A stretch of DNA of 64,000 nt from Cristatella mucedo (taxonomy: Eukaryota > Bryozoa > Phylactolaemata > Cristatellidae), in assembly GCA_009760855.2 (NCBI GenBank), contig WPIO01000065.1, forward strand, positions 1,551,001 to 1,615,000, in the 5' to 3' direction. Positions 32,301-64,000 of the stretch are shown here, piece after piece. The position numbers and the translations under genes were made by a program. Every line of letters begins with the position of its first letter. Position 1 is the first letter of the stretch. Under the pieces are notes generated by a model. The model had not been told where the DNA came from. It worked only from the letters and a program-made list of their open reading frames with translations, and searched no databases.

Positions 32301-33171
32301 TTGAGTTCTCTTGGGGCGCTATATAAATGAATTATATATATATATATTTATTCTCCTTGCAGCTTCCATGCCATTCTTTTTGAAAACGCTTCCTGACCAC
32401 CTGTAGATCAGCAGCCTGTTGTTGAATTGTTGGCCTTGAACCTTGCAATATCGATATTGGGATTTGCTGATCACCACTGACGAGATCGGTGGCAGCATAA
32501 TGTGAGCTTTACTATCGATTTATCTCAGATCTCTGAAAGGTTCACGCACGAAATTGCTCGCTCGAGTGATGAATGTCACACTCGAGCACTAGAATGTGGA
32601 TAAGAATAATAATAATAAGAATAATAAGCACTAGAATGGGACATGAATGCCTGTCGAGCATGTGGTGGTGTATATGCATAAATACGTGCGTGTGTGCTTG
32701 CATGTGTATGTACGCCCGTGCTTTTGTGAGTGAGTGCTCCTGCATGCCCGTGGTGCACGTTTGTGTCAATGCGAATGCTTTTACACACATCCGCTCTTAG
32801 CCGAGGGGCTCAGACTTATTGACCCCAGGCAATGGGTTTGAGTCTTATAGTAAGTAATCCGCGATTGCGCGCTTCGAGCGGGTGATAGCAGCTAGGACTC
32901 ACCGACCGGTACATAAACGAGGTACATAACATATAACGAGGTACATAAACCGGTACATAAATGCATGCGTGCGAGTTAGTTCATGAGTTTTCAGTCGTGC
33001 GACAGGCTGGTGGCGAAGCCTGTCAAAGGAGTGCATGCAGCAGCCAGCTGTGCTGAAAAAACTCTTGTCTCGCCTGGCAAATGTGACTCTCGCTCTCCCC
33101 CTTCTATTTATATATGTGTGTATGTGTCATAGTATATATATATATACACATATATATATATATAGTATATA

Positions 33172-33236
<65 letters not shown>

Positions 33237-34278
33237 TATATATATATCGTACCGAGCGTTTCGTTGCATATATATATATATATATTTCGTTGCATATATT
33301 ATATATATATATATGATATATATATATATATATAGTATATATATATATATATATATATATATCGTACCAAGCGTTTCGTCGTACCGAGTGTTTCGTTGCA
33401 TGCGCTGTTGCAGACTCTGATGCGGGTGAAGCAGAAAGTCGACGACTTCGCTCGAACCACGAAGGACTTTGGCCTGCTCCTGCTCGACGCCCGGACCTCG
33501 CTGTGCTGGAAGGAAGAGCTCGCCCTGGGCAGGGGCGCTACTGGCGCCGCTGCTGCGGCGGCGGCGATGACGCGCGAGGCGTCGCCCGGCGGCAGCAGCG
33601 CCGCTTCGCCCGCCCAACGCCTTGGCAGCAGCGAGCAGGCAGACGCAGCCCGGAAGCAGCCGGGTCAGTGGCCGCCGTGGCAGCAGTAGCACCGCTCTGC
33701 TGCAGCCGAGGACCTGTGGCTGCTGAGGGGGGAGCGGTGGTTGGTTGGCTGGTTGGCGGAGCTGCGTTCGGTCGGAGCTGCCTTCGGCCGCCTCACCGGC
33801 CGCCTCACCGGCCTGCTTCTCTTGCGGCCCGAGCAAAGCGCCGCCTGGCGACGGCCTGGCAAAGCGGCCGTGCTAATTGCAGAGAAGCGGCGGCTGCGGC
33901 TGCCCAGTGTGCTGTTCAGCCGAACCGCCAAGCCCAAGGGACCACCTTCCGGCCTTTCGGGCGTCGGCCACGGTCTGCAAGCCGAGCACGTCGATGACAG
34001 GCAGGAGACGCCTGCGGCCAGGTAGGGCTGTCGGAGCGAGAGCGCTGCGCTCGAGCTAGCAGCCGGCTCTGGCGCTACGGCCAGATGCTGTGCCGCCGCT
34101 GCATGAAGGAGCGGCGGTTTCATATTGCAGGCTCGAGGCTCTCACCTTAAAGAACGCCGTCTACTGCGCCATCGTTCTGGAAGAGTTCTCCAAAGAGCTA
34201 GCAGCTCTCGCCCAGGAGCATGCCGTCATTGCGGCCGCGACCGCCGACGAAGGCTACCACAGTCCCGGCCTCGTCTAG
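14671..34278 (+). CDS. FHIP1: FHIP1-type FHF complex subunit, HOOK-interacting protein (FAM160A), ten placed exons
   Basis: Exons at 14671-15540, 15673-15831, 17106-17192, 17956-18123, 20005-20166, 20508-21121, 25546-25776 (inferred), 31015-31193, 33414-about 33685 and 34131-34278 translate to a protein collinear with animal FHIP1 along its length. Strong blocks are [100 protein letters not shown] and the C-terminal [10 protein letters not shown] with [16 protein letters not shown]1 binds HOOK adaptors and AKTIP/FTS, and in mammals FHIP1B binds RAB5 to link early endosomes to dynein. One conserved exon of about 80 bases is missing between 18124 and 20004. The gene is divergent from SH3RF and convergent with the membrane-protein gene. 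Confidence 0.95.
15673..15831 (+). CDS. FHIP1: FHIP1 exon 2
   Basis: The exon encodes 53 residues from [19 protein letters not shown] to [12 protein letters not shown], one of the most conserved stretches in FHIP1 proteins. Acceptor TTTGACAG, donor CAG|GTAGGC, phase 0 at both ends. The intron before it is only 132 bases. Confidence 0.95.
15832..17105. other. FHIP1 intron 2
   Basis: No exon is seen. A cluster of TGTCACATCG motifs, partly inverted, lies at 16708-16802. The frame at 16391-16945 has no recognisable content. Confidence 0.6.
17106..17192 (+). CDS. FHIP1: FHIP1 exon 3
   Basis: The exon encodes 29 residues, [20 protein letters not shown] then PVLGPALHQ, matching the block directly after FCNAVIQ in animal FHIP1. 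Acceptor TTCTTAAG, donor CAG|GTGCGT, phase 0. Confidence 0.94.
17255..17830 (-). mobile_element. CR1/L2-like LINE, 3' part
   Basis: On the minus strand, remnants read [22 protein letters not shown] and [17 protein letters not shown], equivalent to the ORF2 C-terminal part of the copy at 50.6 kb, followed by the 3' UTR and the tail at 17255-17345. It lies in FHIP1 intron 3, antisense to the gene. Confidence 0.8.
17956..18123 (+). CDS. FHIP1: FHIP1 exon 4
   Basis: The exon encodes 56 residues including [20 protein letters not shown] and [14 protein letters not shown]. It has a strong poly-T acceptor ending TATAG and donor AAG|GTACAT, phase 0. The next conserved FHIP1 segment should follow directly but is not recognisable downstream. 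Confidence 0.94.
18124..20004. other. FHIP1 intron lacking the expected exon; contains a CT/TCTG tract
   Basis: FHIP1 homology predicts about 27 residues encoded here, but no frame fits. A pyrimidine-rich CT/TCTG repeat fills 19689-19912. The rest is unassigned. Confidence 0.6.
19689..19912. repeat. (CT)n/(TCTG)n microsatellite
   Basis: An imperfect pyrimidine tract with TCTG interruptions ends about 90 bases before the next FHIP1 acceptor. Frames through it are Leu/Ser/Cys runs only. Confidence 0.95.
20005..20166 (+). CDS. FHIP1: FHIP1 exon after the missing segment
   Basis: The exon reads [20 protein letters not shown], then [17 protein letters not shown]. The acceptor CCTCTCGCAG leaves one base before the first full codon, so the preceding exon must end in phase 2. 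Exon 4 ends in phase 0, so an intervening exon whose length is 2 modulo 3 is required. Donor CG|GTGAGT, phase 2. Confidence 0.93.
20508..21121 (+). CDS. FHIP1: FHIP1 large variable exon
   Basis: The exon encodes about 205 residues. It starts [10 protein letters not shown], then carries the conserved [20 protein letters not shown] with RAWRFAYDG, and continues into a low-complexity Ala/Ser-rich part typical of the disordered middle of FHIP1. Acceptor AATGCAG, donor ACAG|GTACGT, phase 1. Antisense frames through this GC-rich exon are shadows. Confidence 0.9.
21425..21612. repeat. (CT)n microsatellite
   Basis: About 185 bases of CTCTCTC/CTCCTCTC pyrimidine sequence in the FHIP1 intron after the large variable exon. 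Confidence 0.96.
23430..23512 (+). mobile_element. LINE 3' tail with (ATT)n
   Basis: A near-consensus tail: GATGTAAAGCGC, AGAGATTGAG, TTCTCTGAGGGCGC, then ATTATTATT. It is less than 100 bases long, a severely 5'-truncated insertion. Confidence 0.8.
23690..24230 (-). mobile_element. Tc1/mariner-like transposase remnant
   Basis: On the minus strand the frame shows [13 protein letters not shown], the equivalent of the Tc1 GGSVMVWGCF block. In another frame it shows [12 protein letters not shown], the equivalent of the conserved WPSQSPDLNPIE carrying the second catalytic Asp. Frameshifts separate the two and the element is dead. Its ends were not found. Confidence 0.7.
24288..24430 (+). mobile_element. 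tRNA-derived SINE, family A
   Basis: Has an A-box-like TTAGCCGAGGGGCTAAGG and a B-box-like GAGTTCGAGTCC, followed by GTGGGCGATCCTTTAT...GCCCAC and a GTGGTGATA block. The same order occurs at 31238-31390 and 44950-45095. The acceptor-stem halves do not pair and sequence continues past the tRNA body, so it is not a tRNA gene. Confidence 0.7.
25546..25776 (+). CDS. FHIP1: FHIP1 probable additional or cassette exon in the disordered region
   Basis: In the long interval between the variable exon and the GPFLT exon lies a GC-rich open stretch with acceptor TGTTGTAG and donor GTCG|GTGAGT. It has two leading and one trailing base, so it fits exactly between two phase-1 borders. It encodes a Ser/Arg/Pro-rich segment including [20 protein letters not shown]. 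Because the exons on both sides also join directly in frame, it could be optional. There is no sequence conservation to lean on. Confidence 0.5.
26183..26960 (-). mobile_element. CR1/L2-like LINE, 3' part
   Basis: The tail hairpin lies at 26183-26275 and the 3' UTR with GTCAGCATGC motifs at about 26280-26420. Degraded ORF2 C-terminal sequence (the complement encodes [10 protein letters not shown]-type residues) runs to about 26960. It is in an FHIP1 intron, antisense to the gene. Confidence 0.78.
27147..28260 (-). mobile_element. Tc1-like transposon with degenerate transposase
   Basis: The left end (TACACTCAAAAGC...AAAGTATTTGG) and the right end (CCAAATACTTTTGTG...GTGTA) form terminal inverted repeats of about 25 bases, bounded by TA. 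Inside, the minus strand encodes [20 protein letters not shown], then [15 protein letters not shown], the first helix-turn-helix of a Tc1 transposase. The frame is broken soon after. The element is 1.1 kb, shorter than an intact Tc1, and carries a diverged internal duplication. Confidence 0.8.
28965..29200 (-). mobile_element. LINE 3' fragment
   Basis: Family tail in reverse orientation: TTTGTAACACCCTAAGAGA, CTCTTCCTAGCCATTTTGCATTTGGCTG, then a short degraded 3' UTR. It is more diverged than other copies. Confidence 0.55.
29290..29412. repeat. (GT)n microsatellite
   Basis: About 120 bases of GT with GC and GTGC interruptions, in an FHIP1 intron. Confidence 0.95.
29413..31014. other. FHIP1 intron segment
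   Basis: A minus-oriented SINE of family B lies at about 30090-30225. The rest shows no recognisable gene or element. Confidence 0.5.
30090..30225 (-). mobile_element. tRNA-derived SINE, family B
   Basis: The reverse complement reads TTTGGCCCAGTGG (A box region), GTGGGATCGAGCCC (B box region), GAGGCAT and then the LINE-like tail AGTGCC...AGAGATTAA...TTATCT. It matches the copies at 32200 and 56190 but is diverged. Confidence 0.65.
31015..31193 (+). CDS. FHIP1: FHIP1 exon with [12 protein letters not shown] block
   Basis: The exon encodes [20 protein letters not shown], then [20 protein letters not shown] and [20 protein letters not shown]. It is nearly collinear with the matching block of vertebrate FHIP1A/B. 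Acceptor TTTTTAACAG, donor GTG|GTAAGG. Two leading bases complete a Gly codon from the previous phase-1 exon, and the exon ends in phase 0. Confidence 0.95.
31238..31390 (+). mobile_element. tRNA-derived SINE, family A
   Basis: Copy of the 24288 element: B box GTGGGTTCGATTCC, then the palindromic GTGGGCGATCCTTTATCGCC, then GCAAGCGGTGGTGATAGCC. It starts about 45 bases after an FHIP1 donor site. Confidence 0.72.
31856..31991 (-). CDS. Possible first exon of a ZAD-like zinc-finger protein, antisense inside an FHIP1 intron
   Basis: The minus strand encodes [20 protein letters not shown], then [20 protein letters not shown] and RKKSPS, ending at the good donor CCAA|GTAAGT. The CRLCL start and the following helix-forming stretch resemble the N-terminal half of a ZAD domain (zinc-finger-associated domain), whose second Cys pair would lie in the next exon. 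I could not find that exon on the minus strand below 31856, so this rests on about 45 residues and one splice site. It could also be a chance frame. Confidence 0.35.
32200..32340 (+). mobile_element. tRNA-derived SINE, family B, with LINE-type tail
   Basis: Order: GTTTGGCCCAGTGATTAAGG (A box), GGGCTCGAGCCCCG (B box), GGCATATGTGAA, then GCGCCTGAATAGAGATTGAG and TTCTCTTGGGGCGC, then TATAAATGAAT and TA repeats. The 3' part can fold as the same hairpin as the LINE tails in this window. Confidence 0.8.
32796..32905 (+). mobile_element. SINE family A, degenerate copy
   Basis: Starts TCTTAGCCGAGGGGCTCAGA and contains GGGTTTGAGTCTTATAG and a GCGGGTGATAGC block, the landmarks of family A in the right order but with many changes. 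Confidence 0.5.
33115..33362. repeat. (TA)n tract with embedded GTACCGAGCGTTTCGTTGCA cassettes
   Basis: About 230 bases of TA repeat are interrupted by complete or partial copies of a 20-base unit GTACCGAGCGTTTCGTTGCA. Two further copies of the unit follow directly up to the FHIP1 acceptor at 33413. Frames through the tract are Tyr-Ile runs. Confidence 0.9.
33414..33685 (+). CDS. FHIP1: FHIP1 penultimate exon (3' border uncertain)
   Basis: After TGTTGCAG the frame reads [20 protein letters not shown], then [19 protein letters not shown], matching the VKNKIENF-type helix of FHIP1. It continues into Ala/Ser-rich sequence. The last exon needs a phase-2 donor. Candidates are at 33667 (CA|GTGGCC), 33676 (CC|GTGGCA) and 33685 (CA|GTAGCA), and I cannot choose between them. 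The frame closes at a TAG overlapping the last candidate. Confidence 0.8.
34131..34278 (+). CDS. FHIP1: FHIP1 last exon with stop codon
   Basis: Acceptor CATATTGCAG. The exon reads [20 protein letters not shown], then [20 protein letters not shown] and ends GYHSPGLV-stop. The LKNAVYCA and [12 protein letters not shown] motifs are the conserved C-terminus of FHIP1. Confidence 0.95.
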
Positions 34279-35470
34279 CGCTGCTGTTTGCCCCGGGCAC
34301 CTTATCCCTGGGCAGCAGTTTCAACTGCCGTGGCGGGAGCCCGGAAGCAGCCTCTGGCGGCAGCCTCTGATGCCTCCGCTACCGAGTCGAAGGCTGTCGG
34401 TGGCCGAGAGAGTGTCTGCGAGCAGGCTTCGGCTCGAGAGCTGGCTCCGTGGCGACGCAGCGGCCTGGCAGGCGACGAGCGAGGAAGCTGCCTGCCCGCT
34501 GGCCCGCCCTCCCGCTGGCCCGCCCTCCCGCTGCTGCTGCTGCTGCTGAGGGCCTACTTCCTGTGTTCTCCGGCTTGCCGTGTTGGGCACAGCTTTGCAA
34601 TCGCTTTTGCGGCGGTCGCCTTGGCGAACGGCGGCACCTCGCCGGCTGCATCAGGAGTGGGCCGGTTCGGTGCGCTGCTCCGCTTCGCAGTCCCACGTGC
34701 ACCACGCTGGTCGGCAGCAGCGGCAGCGGCGGGCACCCCTCGTCGGCATGGTGGATGGATGAATGGCTCCCCCTTCTGCCACGCATGCAATGGTTTTGTG
34801 TCCGTAGCGGTGCTATTTCAAAACTGCTCGCTCTGGTCTGCCTCGGCCGTGGCCCGACAGGTGGACTACGGCCTCATGTGACTTGTAGCCGAGTCGTCAG
34901 CTGCTTCTGCACTCCTGAGGTTCGAGCTGATCGCTTCGATTCCCAGTTAGTCGAAGCGATCGTTGAGCGATGCCCGAAAGCAGCAGCAGCAGCAGCATCT
35001 GCAGGTTGTTCATGCCATGCTGTCGTTCAGGCGGAAGGTGCTCTCTGCTTGGTCTTGTTTGGTTTGGCTAGTATTGCTCCTCGACCGCTTGGCCAGTATT
35101 GCACGCTTTGCACACCTGCTGTCTTCGTGTCGCAACGAAGCCAGCAGCGGCATCCTCAAAGTCTGACAAACATGGCAGGAAGTTATTTGAATGCATGAAT
35201 CATCATCGATGCCGGCTTCTCTGTGCTATCTATCGGTTGGCTATTCAGGACTGCCGAGGCTAAGCAGCGGTTGAACGAAGCTGTGGGGAGTTATCCCCAC
35301 CGGTCTGGAGACCGGTGTAACTTGAGCAGCTGATGCGGTATCTGGTCGCCGACCACAGCAGGCTAGATCGTGTGGATCAGTAGCTGATTGCAGTAATTTC
35401 AGAATGCAGAAACGCCGATGCTCTGGCACTCGATTGCAAATAAAATCGTGCACCATCTCAGGCATTACAC
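34279..35470 (+). other. Probable FHIP1 3' UTR and downstream GC-rich region
   Basis: GC-rich sequence continues after the stop and supports long overlapping frames on both strands (for example 34449-35198), none with a domain signature. A CTG run lies near 34533-34550. A perfect 11-base inverted repeat is present at 34929-34961. The first AATAAA I see downstream is at about 35439-35444 and might be the polyadenylation signal. Confidence 0.3.
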
Positions 35471-35499
35471 TATTCGGCTTGCATTAAGTAGTGATAATT

Positions 35500-36340
35500 T
35501 ACAACAATAATAATACGAGTTATACATTTGTGTAGCGTCCTTAAATAATCGCTTTATGGGCACTTTACATATGCTGTAAAGGAAGCATGGCCCTATGATT
35601 AGTGATTATATGCAAAGTGTTGACATCAATTGTATGGTCAATGTGCAGTGTCTGCAAGCACACAAAGGATAAATCCCCAAGTACCCAGCAAATGCTGTGA
35701 GCATGGGTGATTCTTTAGCTTCTTTTTAAAAGTTGTCAAGTTAGGTCGCGTCGTGACGTCAGTGTCGGTAGTCAGTCTCGGGCTTTGGGGCATGCTAGCT
35801 AAAGGCACCGTCTCCAAAGGATTCGAGTTTGGTTCGAGGCATAGCTACACGATTTGCATCAGAAGAGCAGGTGGGGTGCCTATACTGTTTGGGGATTAGT
35901 TCTAATAAGTAGGTAAGATCTTGGAAGCCAGAGCAGGTTGGTGTGAAGCGACGTGGACACTGCAATGCTCACAGACAAGCCCAGCAACCGAGTTGTGCAC
36001 CGGCAGGAAGACGTAAGAGTGGTCAGTTTCACAATTCGAGGCAGGATGTAACAAATGCAAAGACCAGCTTGGATATAGTATGTCTAAGCAGGCCCGAATT
36101 TCGCGCAATCATCCCCTAGCTGAAAGTAGGTAGACTGGACTGCTGATGTGGTCGTCTAATGGAGGGTAGAACAGGGCACACAGATTTCGTGCAGATACTG
36201 AGGGAGACATGCCCGAAGAGCCGAGTTTGATAAGTGCTTCCAATTTTTGAGACACTCAGATTTGCCCATGACCATTAAGTTAACTTTGTCGTCATTCATT
36301 TTGAGAAAATTGGCTGCCATCCATATGCGGATGTCAGCAA
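35500..36340 (-). mobile_element. CR1/L2-like LINE, 3' half
   Basis: Tail and 3' UTR lie at 35500-35720. At the other end the minus strand encodes DIRIWMAANFLKMNDDKVNL, then MVMGKSECLKNWKHLS. This is equivalent to the DIHTWMAAHFLKLNDDKANL segment that follows the reverse-transcriptase YADD region in the 50.6-kb copy. It is broken by indels. Confidence 0.82.
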
Positions 36341-36364
36341 TACATGCAGCCATGGAGATCATGC

Positions 36365-36480
36365 ATATGTAATTCATTCTCGTGGCGTCGTAAGAGAACT
36401 GAATCCCTATCCAGGTGCTTCACCTGTGCCGCAGAACTCGGGCCCTCGAGCTCTGACGTCAAAGGCGAGCACATTGAACC
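36365..36480 (-). mobile_element. SINE family B, truncated
   Basis: The reverse complement carries the GAGCTCGAGGGCCCGAG B-box region and a GTGCCTGGATAGGGATTCAG...TTCTCTTACGAC tail. It lacks the 5' tRNA-like part. Confidence 0.5.
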
Positions 36481-38071
36481 TTTCTTGAGTTTGTTAGTCT
36501 ATCACATCTGCATAAAAGTAAAAGCCTAGATTGTGCTAGGCGGTTTCATCGGCTAGAGGAAGAGTATGAATTGTGAACGGAAATGGACCAAGCACAGAGC
36601 CCTGGGTTACCATGTGCTTCCGACTCTCCTCGGATGATTGATTGTTGTCGATTAATATGATGTATGCCCTGGAGCCTCTAAGACAGGACCTGAAATATTG
36701 CAGTGCCATTGACACTCACGCGAGATGAGAGGAGCTCAAGGAATGCTGCCGGAAGATCAATTGAAGCAAGTAGAGAGAAACCGCATTTTGGAGACTGGGC
36801 GGAAGTTGTTTAAGCTCTCTTGGTGAGGTATTGCTTTCTTAATTTATCACCAAACAGCACCCTTTTTTTACGGTGCAGTGACAAGACCTAAAGCTAAGGC
36901 CGAAAGGCAGGAAAAGTGACCCTCGATAGCTCAAATGTTGGAGCCCGAAAAAACAAGAGGTTCCAGGACCATTCCAATTCTGAGCAAAATCTCCTAGGTG
37001 CTCAGTCTCATGACTGACGATGTTCGGTTGTTCTATATTTTCAAATTACAATGCTTTTAGGGGCACCACTTTAGTACGGATGCTGAGTCGGCGAATATCT
37101 ATATCCAGTGGCTCTGCAATTTGCTGTAAGAGCTAAGGTTGAAGTACATTGTGGATTGAGTTAACAACTTATTGGCTCTGTGAACATCTCACGCTGGGCT
37201 ATCGGAGAAAGGCAAATGAGTATTCACGTTGGCTTGGGGGGGGGGCAACTTATCGAAACTGATGGGAAAACGCCAAACTTTCTAATCTGCTGGGTTTCGA
37301 AGCTGCAATGCCCACTATCGTATCGAGTCTGCCTTACGACAGGAATTTCAGCAGCAATAAGTCTTACAGTCCATGCAGGATGCAAAATGACACCTACGAG
37401 GGCCTGTGGACACGGCAGCCTTCTGGCTCCTCACCAGCCTCTGGGGCTGGTCTGGGTAGAGTCAGTCTGGCGATTTCTAATTACAGGCAAGAAATGCTGC
37501 ACAAACACACGAATTTGGAATGTGTCCTGCGACGCTAAGTTCCATGCCAACATGTCTGGGCTCGGCTGCATTCGTAGTGCCGAGTCCATCCCATCAGCCC
37601 ACGTAAAAGGGAAGCTCAGAGCTAGCTCAGATCGGCGGCTGCAAGTTTGGTTCGTCACTGAGTCCAGCAGCCAGTCAACCAAGTCGGAATGCCCCATTCA
37701 TTCGCCAGGGTGAAGTAGCGTTACGGCCATTGTTTGCCGTCGGTTTTATTGCGAAATGCAGGGTTGTCCGGCAACTGCCTTAACAGTGTGAAGCGTCTCT
37801 CGCGGTGTTAAAAATTGCTCCACATCATTCAAATTTCAAAATAAATAACGAGCGCCCGTGAGAGTGAAAGGCAATCGCTTCAGGTGAGCACACGCGAAAC
37901 AAAGATATCGAACCTATTTAGCAACAGCAGCGCATGGATGACTGTTTTAGGTCGGATTTACACGATGAGTCTTGCTTCCTACCTGCTTTCTATCTGCTTG
38001 AGTCTTTGGTGTTTACCGACTTGGTCATTTGCTTTGCAAGCGTCAGCGATGTTGGTATTTAATGGGGTTAC

Positions 38072-62661
<24,590 letters not shown>

Positions 62662-62789
62662 CTGCAGGAGCAAGCGAAAGGCCACCGAGTTCCTAGCGTT
62701 GCCACTACTTGGGGACCCAGCAGGCATGCACAACGTCGGCCAGTGGCCCAAAGTGCCACGGACACAACGATCAGAGCAGAGGTCATCGG

Positions 62790-64000
62790 TCGACTGGCGA
62801 TCTGAGCGCTGCTGACGTGAGCATTCGGCAGCAACGACGACATCAACGGGCCGGCCAAGCTTGAGAGGCGCCGCTGAGGCGGTTTAGTCGTGGCAGAGAC
62901 GGCCCAAGAGCAGGCACCGTCTGTCGCTCAGCTGCTGCATGCAAAGAGGGGGAGAGAAGGAGCGATTCGCGCGATGCGATGCTTACACACTAGCAGCCAA
63001 GTGGAAACCCTTGCTTAAAAAAAGGACAACTCGCCTTGCTCGAAGCTCGCATTGGACAGCACATGGACTCGGGCTAGGGTTACTGCATCGTCGGATCCGG
63101 CATATAAAGACAACTGTGCTCGCTCGAGTATGCGTTTGGAAGATGACCCTAGGAGCCAGTGTGCACTCGCTCTTGGGAGGTGAGTTTGCGAGTGCCATTG
63201 GAACAGGCGAACAAGAGCAATGCATGTGCAACGGATCGAGGCAAGCGTGTGCCGCACGGGCATGTGTGGATGTGGCAAAGCCCACACAGATGGCATGAGG
63301 GTGAAGCCACTGAACGGCAAGACCGAGCGCGGCCAGCAGCCCGCATCGAGAGCTCAACCACCGAGCATACAAGGCTACGCGGGCACGTGCTGGGCGAGAG
63401 ACAGAGGAGACGTGACAGCTCTCTTGGCACAGAGCTGGCTGTGTGGCCTGGTCGGCGGCTAGACTGTCAGCGCAAGCATAGGCGGCACAATGAGCGTGCC
63501 ATCCATGCTCGACCGCTGTCGTCAGTAGGCTGAGCATAGCTGTGCGACATAAGCAATGGTAATAAACACCTGTGCACACCCGCTTAAGATTCAACTGGTG
63601 GATCCCACAATAGTGCTTGTTTTATCAGCAACAGGCTGCTGCTGCTTTTCACGAGTACCCAAGGATATAGTCCCAAATAGAGAGGATACGGTTACACTAC
63701 TACCATGAGGGAGCTGACCCACACTTCCCGTATTTTCCTTTCCACTTCCGCACAAAACACTCCACTTTGGCTAGCAAAAACCCAGCTTGATTTAATGAAT
63801 GCAAGCTAGTTCCAATATAGTTTGAATAAGAAGATTTCCGGGATCGCGATCGAGCAACTTCATCACGAGTGGAGAGAGTCCACAACTACTGACAGGCAAA
63901 GCGTGCAGGCTGCGCTAGTTTGGTCACCTGACAGGACTGCACGATCGATTTGCGTAGGCGGTGGCACACAGGCTCTGACATTTTGTCTCTAGGCAGCAGT
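62790..64000. other. Right end of the window, no firm feature
   Basis: Moderately GC-rich sequence upstream of the membrane-protein gene. It may hold the true first exon and promoter. I see only weak candidate frames, listed under rejected items. Confidence 0.4.

Noticed and set aside
33665-34123. Frames on both strands between the last two FHIP1 exons
   Set aside because: GC-rich intron sequence with no similarity to FHIP1 and contradictory frames. An extra exon here cannot be excluded but is not supported.
34449-35198. Plus-strand frame of 249 codons after FHIP1
   Set aside because: Downstream of the conserved FHIP1 C-terminus and stop. It is low-complexity Arg/Pro/Ala without a domain, probably 3' UTR.
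62709-62786. Signal-peptide-like start MTSALIVVSVALWATG as first exon of the membrane gene
   Set aside because: Attractive, but the donor CAA|GTAGTG is phase 0 and would leave an intron of under 50 bases to an acceptor of the wrong phase. Left as a possibility only.
63928-63981. Possible first exon MSEPVCHRLRKSIVQSCQ ending at CAG|GTGACC
   Set aside because: It ends in phase 0 whereas exon A of the membrane gene needs phase 1, and it has no signal peptide. Too short to support alone.

Overview
The window is animal (metazoan) nuclear DNA, probably from an invertebrate. Genes are split into many exons with GT/AG borders. Introns run from about 130 bases to several kilobases and are full of microsatellites, non-LTR retrotransposon tails ending in (ATT)n, tRNA-derived SINEs and Tc1-like transposon remains. 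There is no bacterial operon, CRISPR array or rRNA gene. The phylum cannot be fixed from this sequence.

Left part (1-8.2 kb): the 5' half of an SH3RF/POSH E3 ubiquitin ligase gene on the minus strand. The RING exon lies in a GC-rich, CpG-rich block at about 6.0-8.2 kb. Exons for the first SH3 domain and part of the second follow towards base 1, where the gene leaves the window. One intron holds a GC-rich minisatellite.

Middle part (14.7-34.3 kb): an almost complete FHIP1 (FAM160A) gene on the plus strand, head to head with SH3RF across 8.1 kb. FHIP1 belongs to the FTS-Hook-FHIP complex that links early endosomes to dynein. Ten exons are placed with matching splice phases. One short conserved exon expected between 18.1 and 20.0 kb was not found. 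An antisense exon resembling a ZAD zinc-finger N-terminus lies inside its penultimate intron.

Right part (about 38-62.7 kb): a minus-strand gene of at least 13 exons whose phases all agree. It encodes more than 950 residues: an N-terminal beta-rich, probably extracellular region, several membrane segments, a long coiled-coil region, further membrane segments and a cysteine-containing glycosylatable loop. I do not recognise the family; it is the best candidate here for an undescribed protein. It is tail to tail with FHIP1.

Repeats: the main mobile family is a CR1/L2-like LINE. The longest copy is at 50.6-53.6 kb, with endonuclease and reverse-transcriptase remains broken by stops, and many 3' fragments are scattered on both strands. 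Its 3' tail can form a hairpin (GCGCC...GGCGC outside, AGAGA...TCTCT inside). The same hairpin ends a tRNA-derived SINE family in the window, which suggests the SINE uses the LINE machinery.
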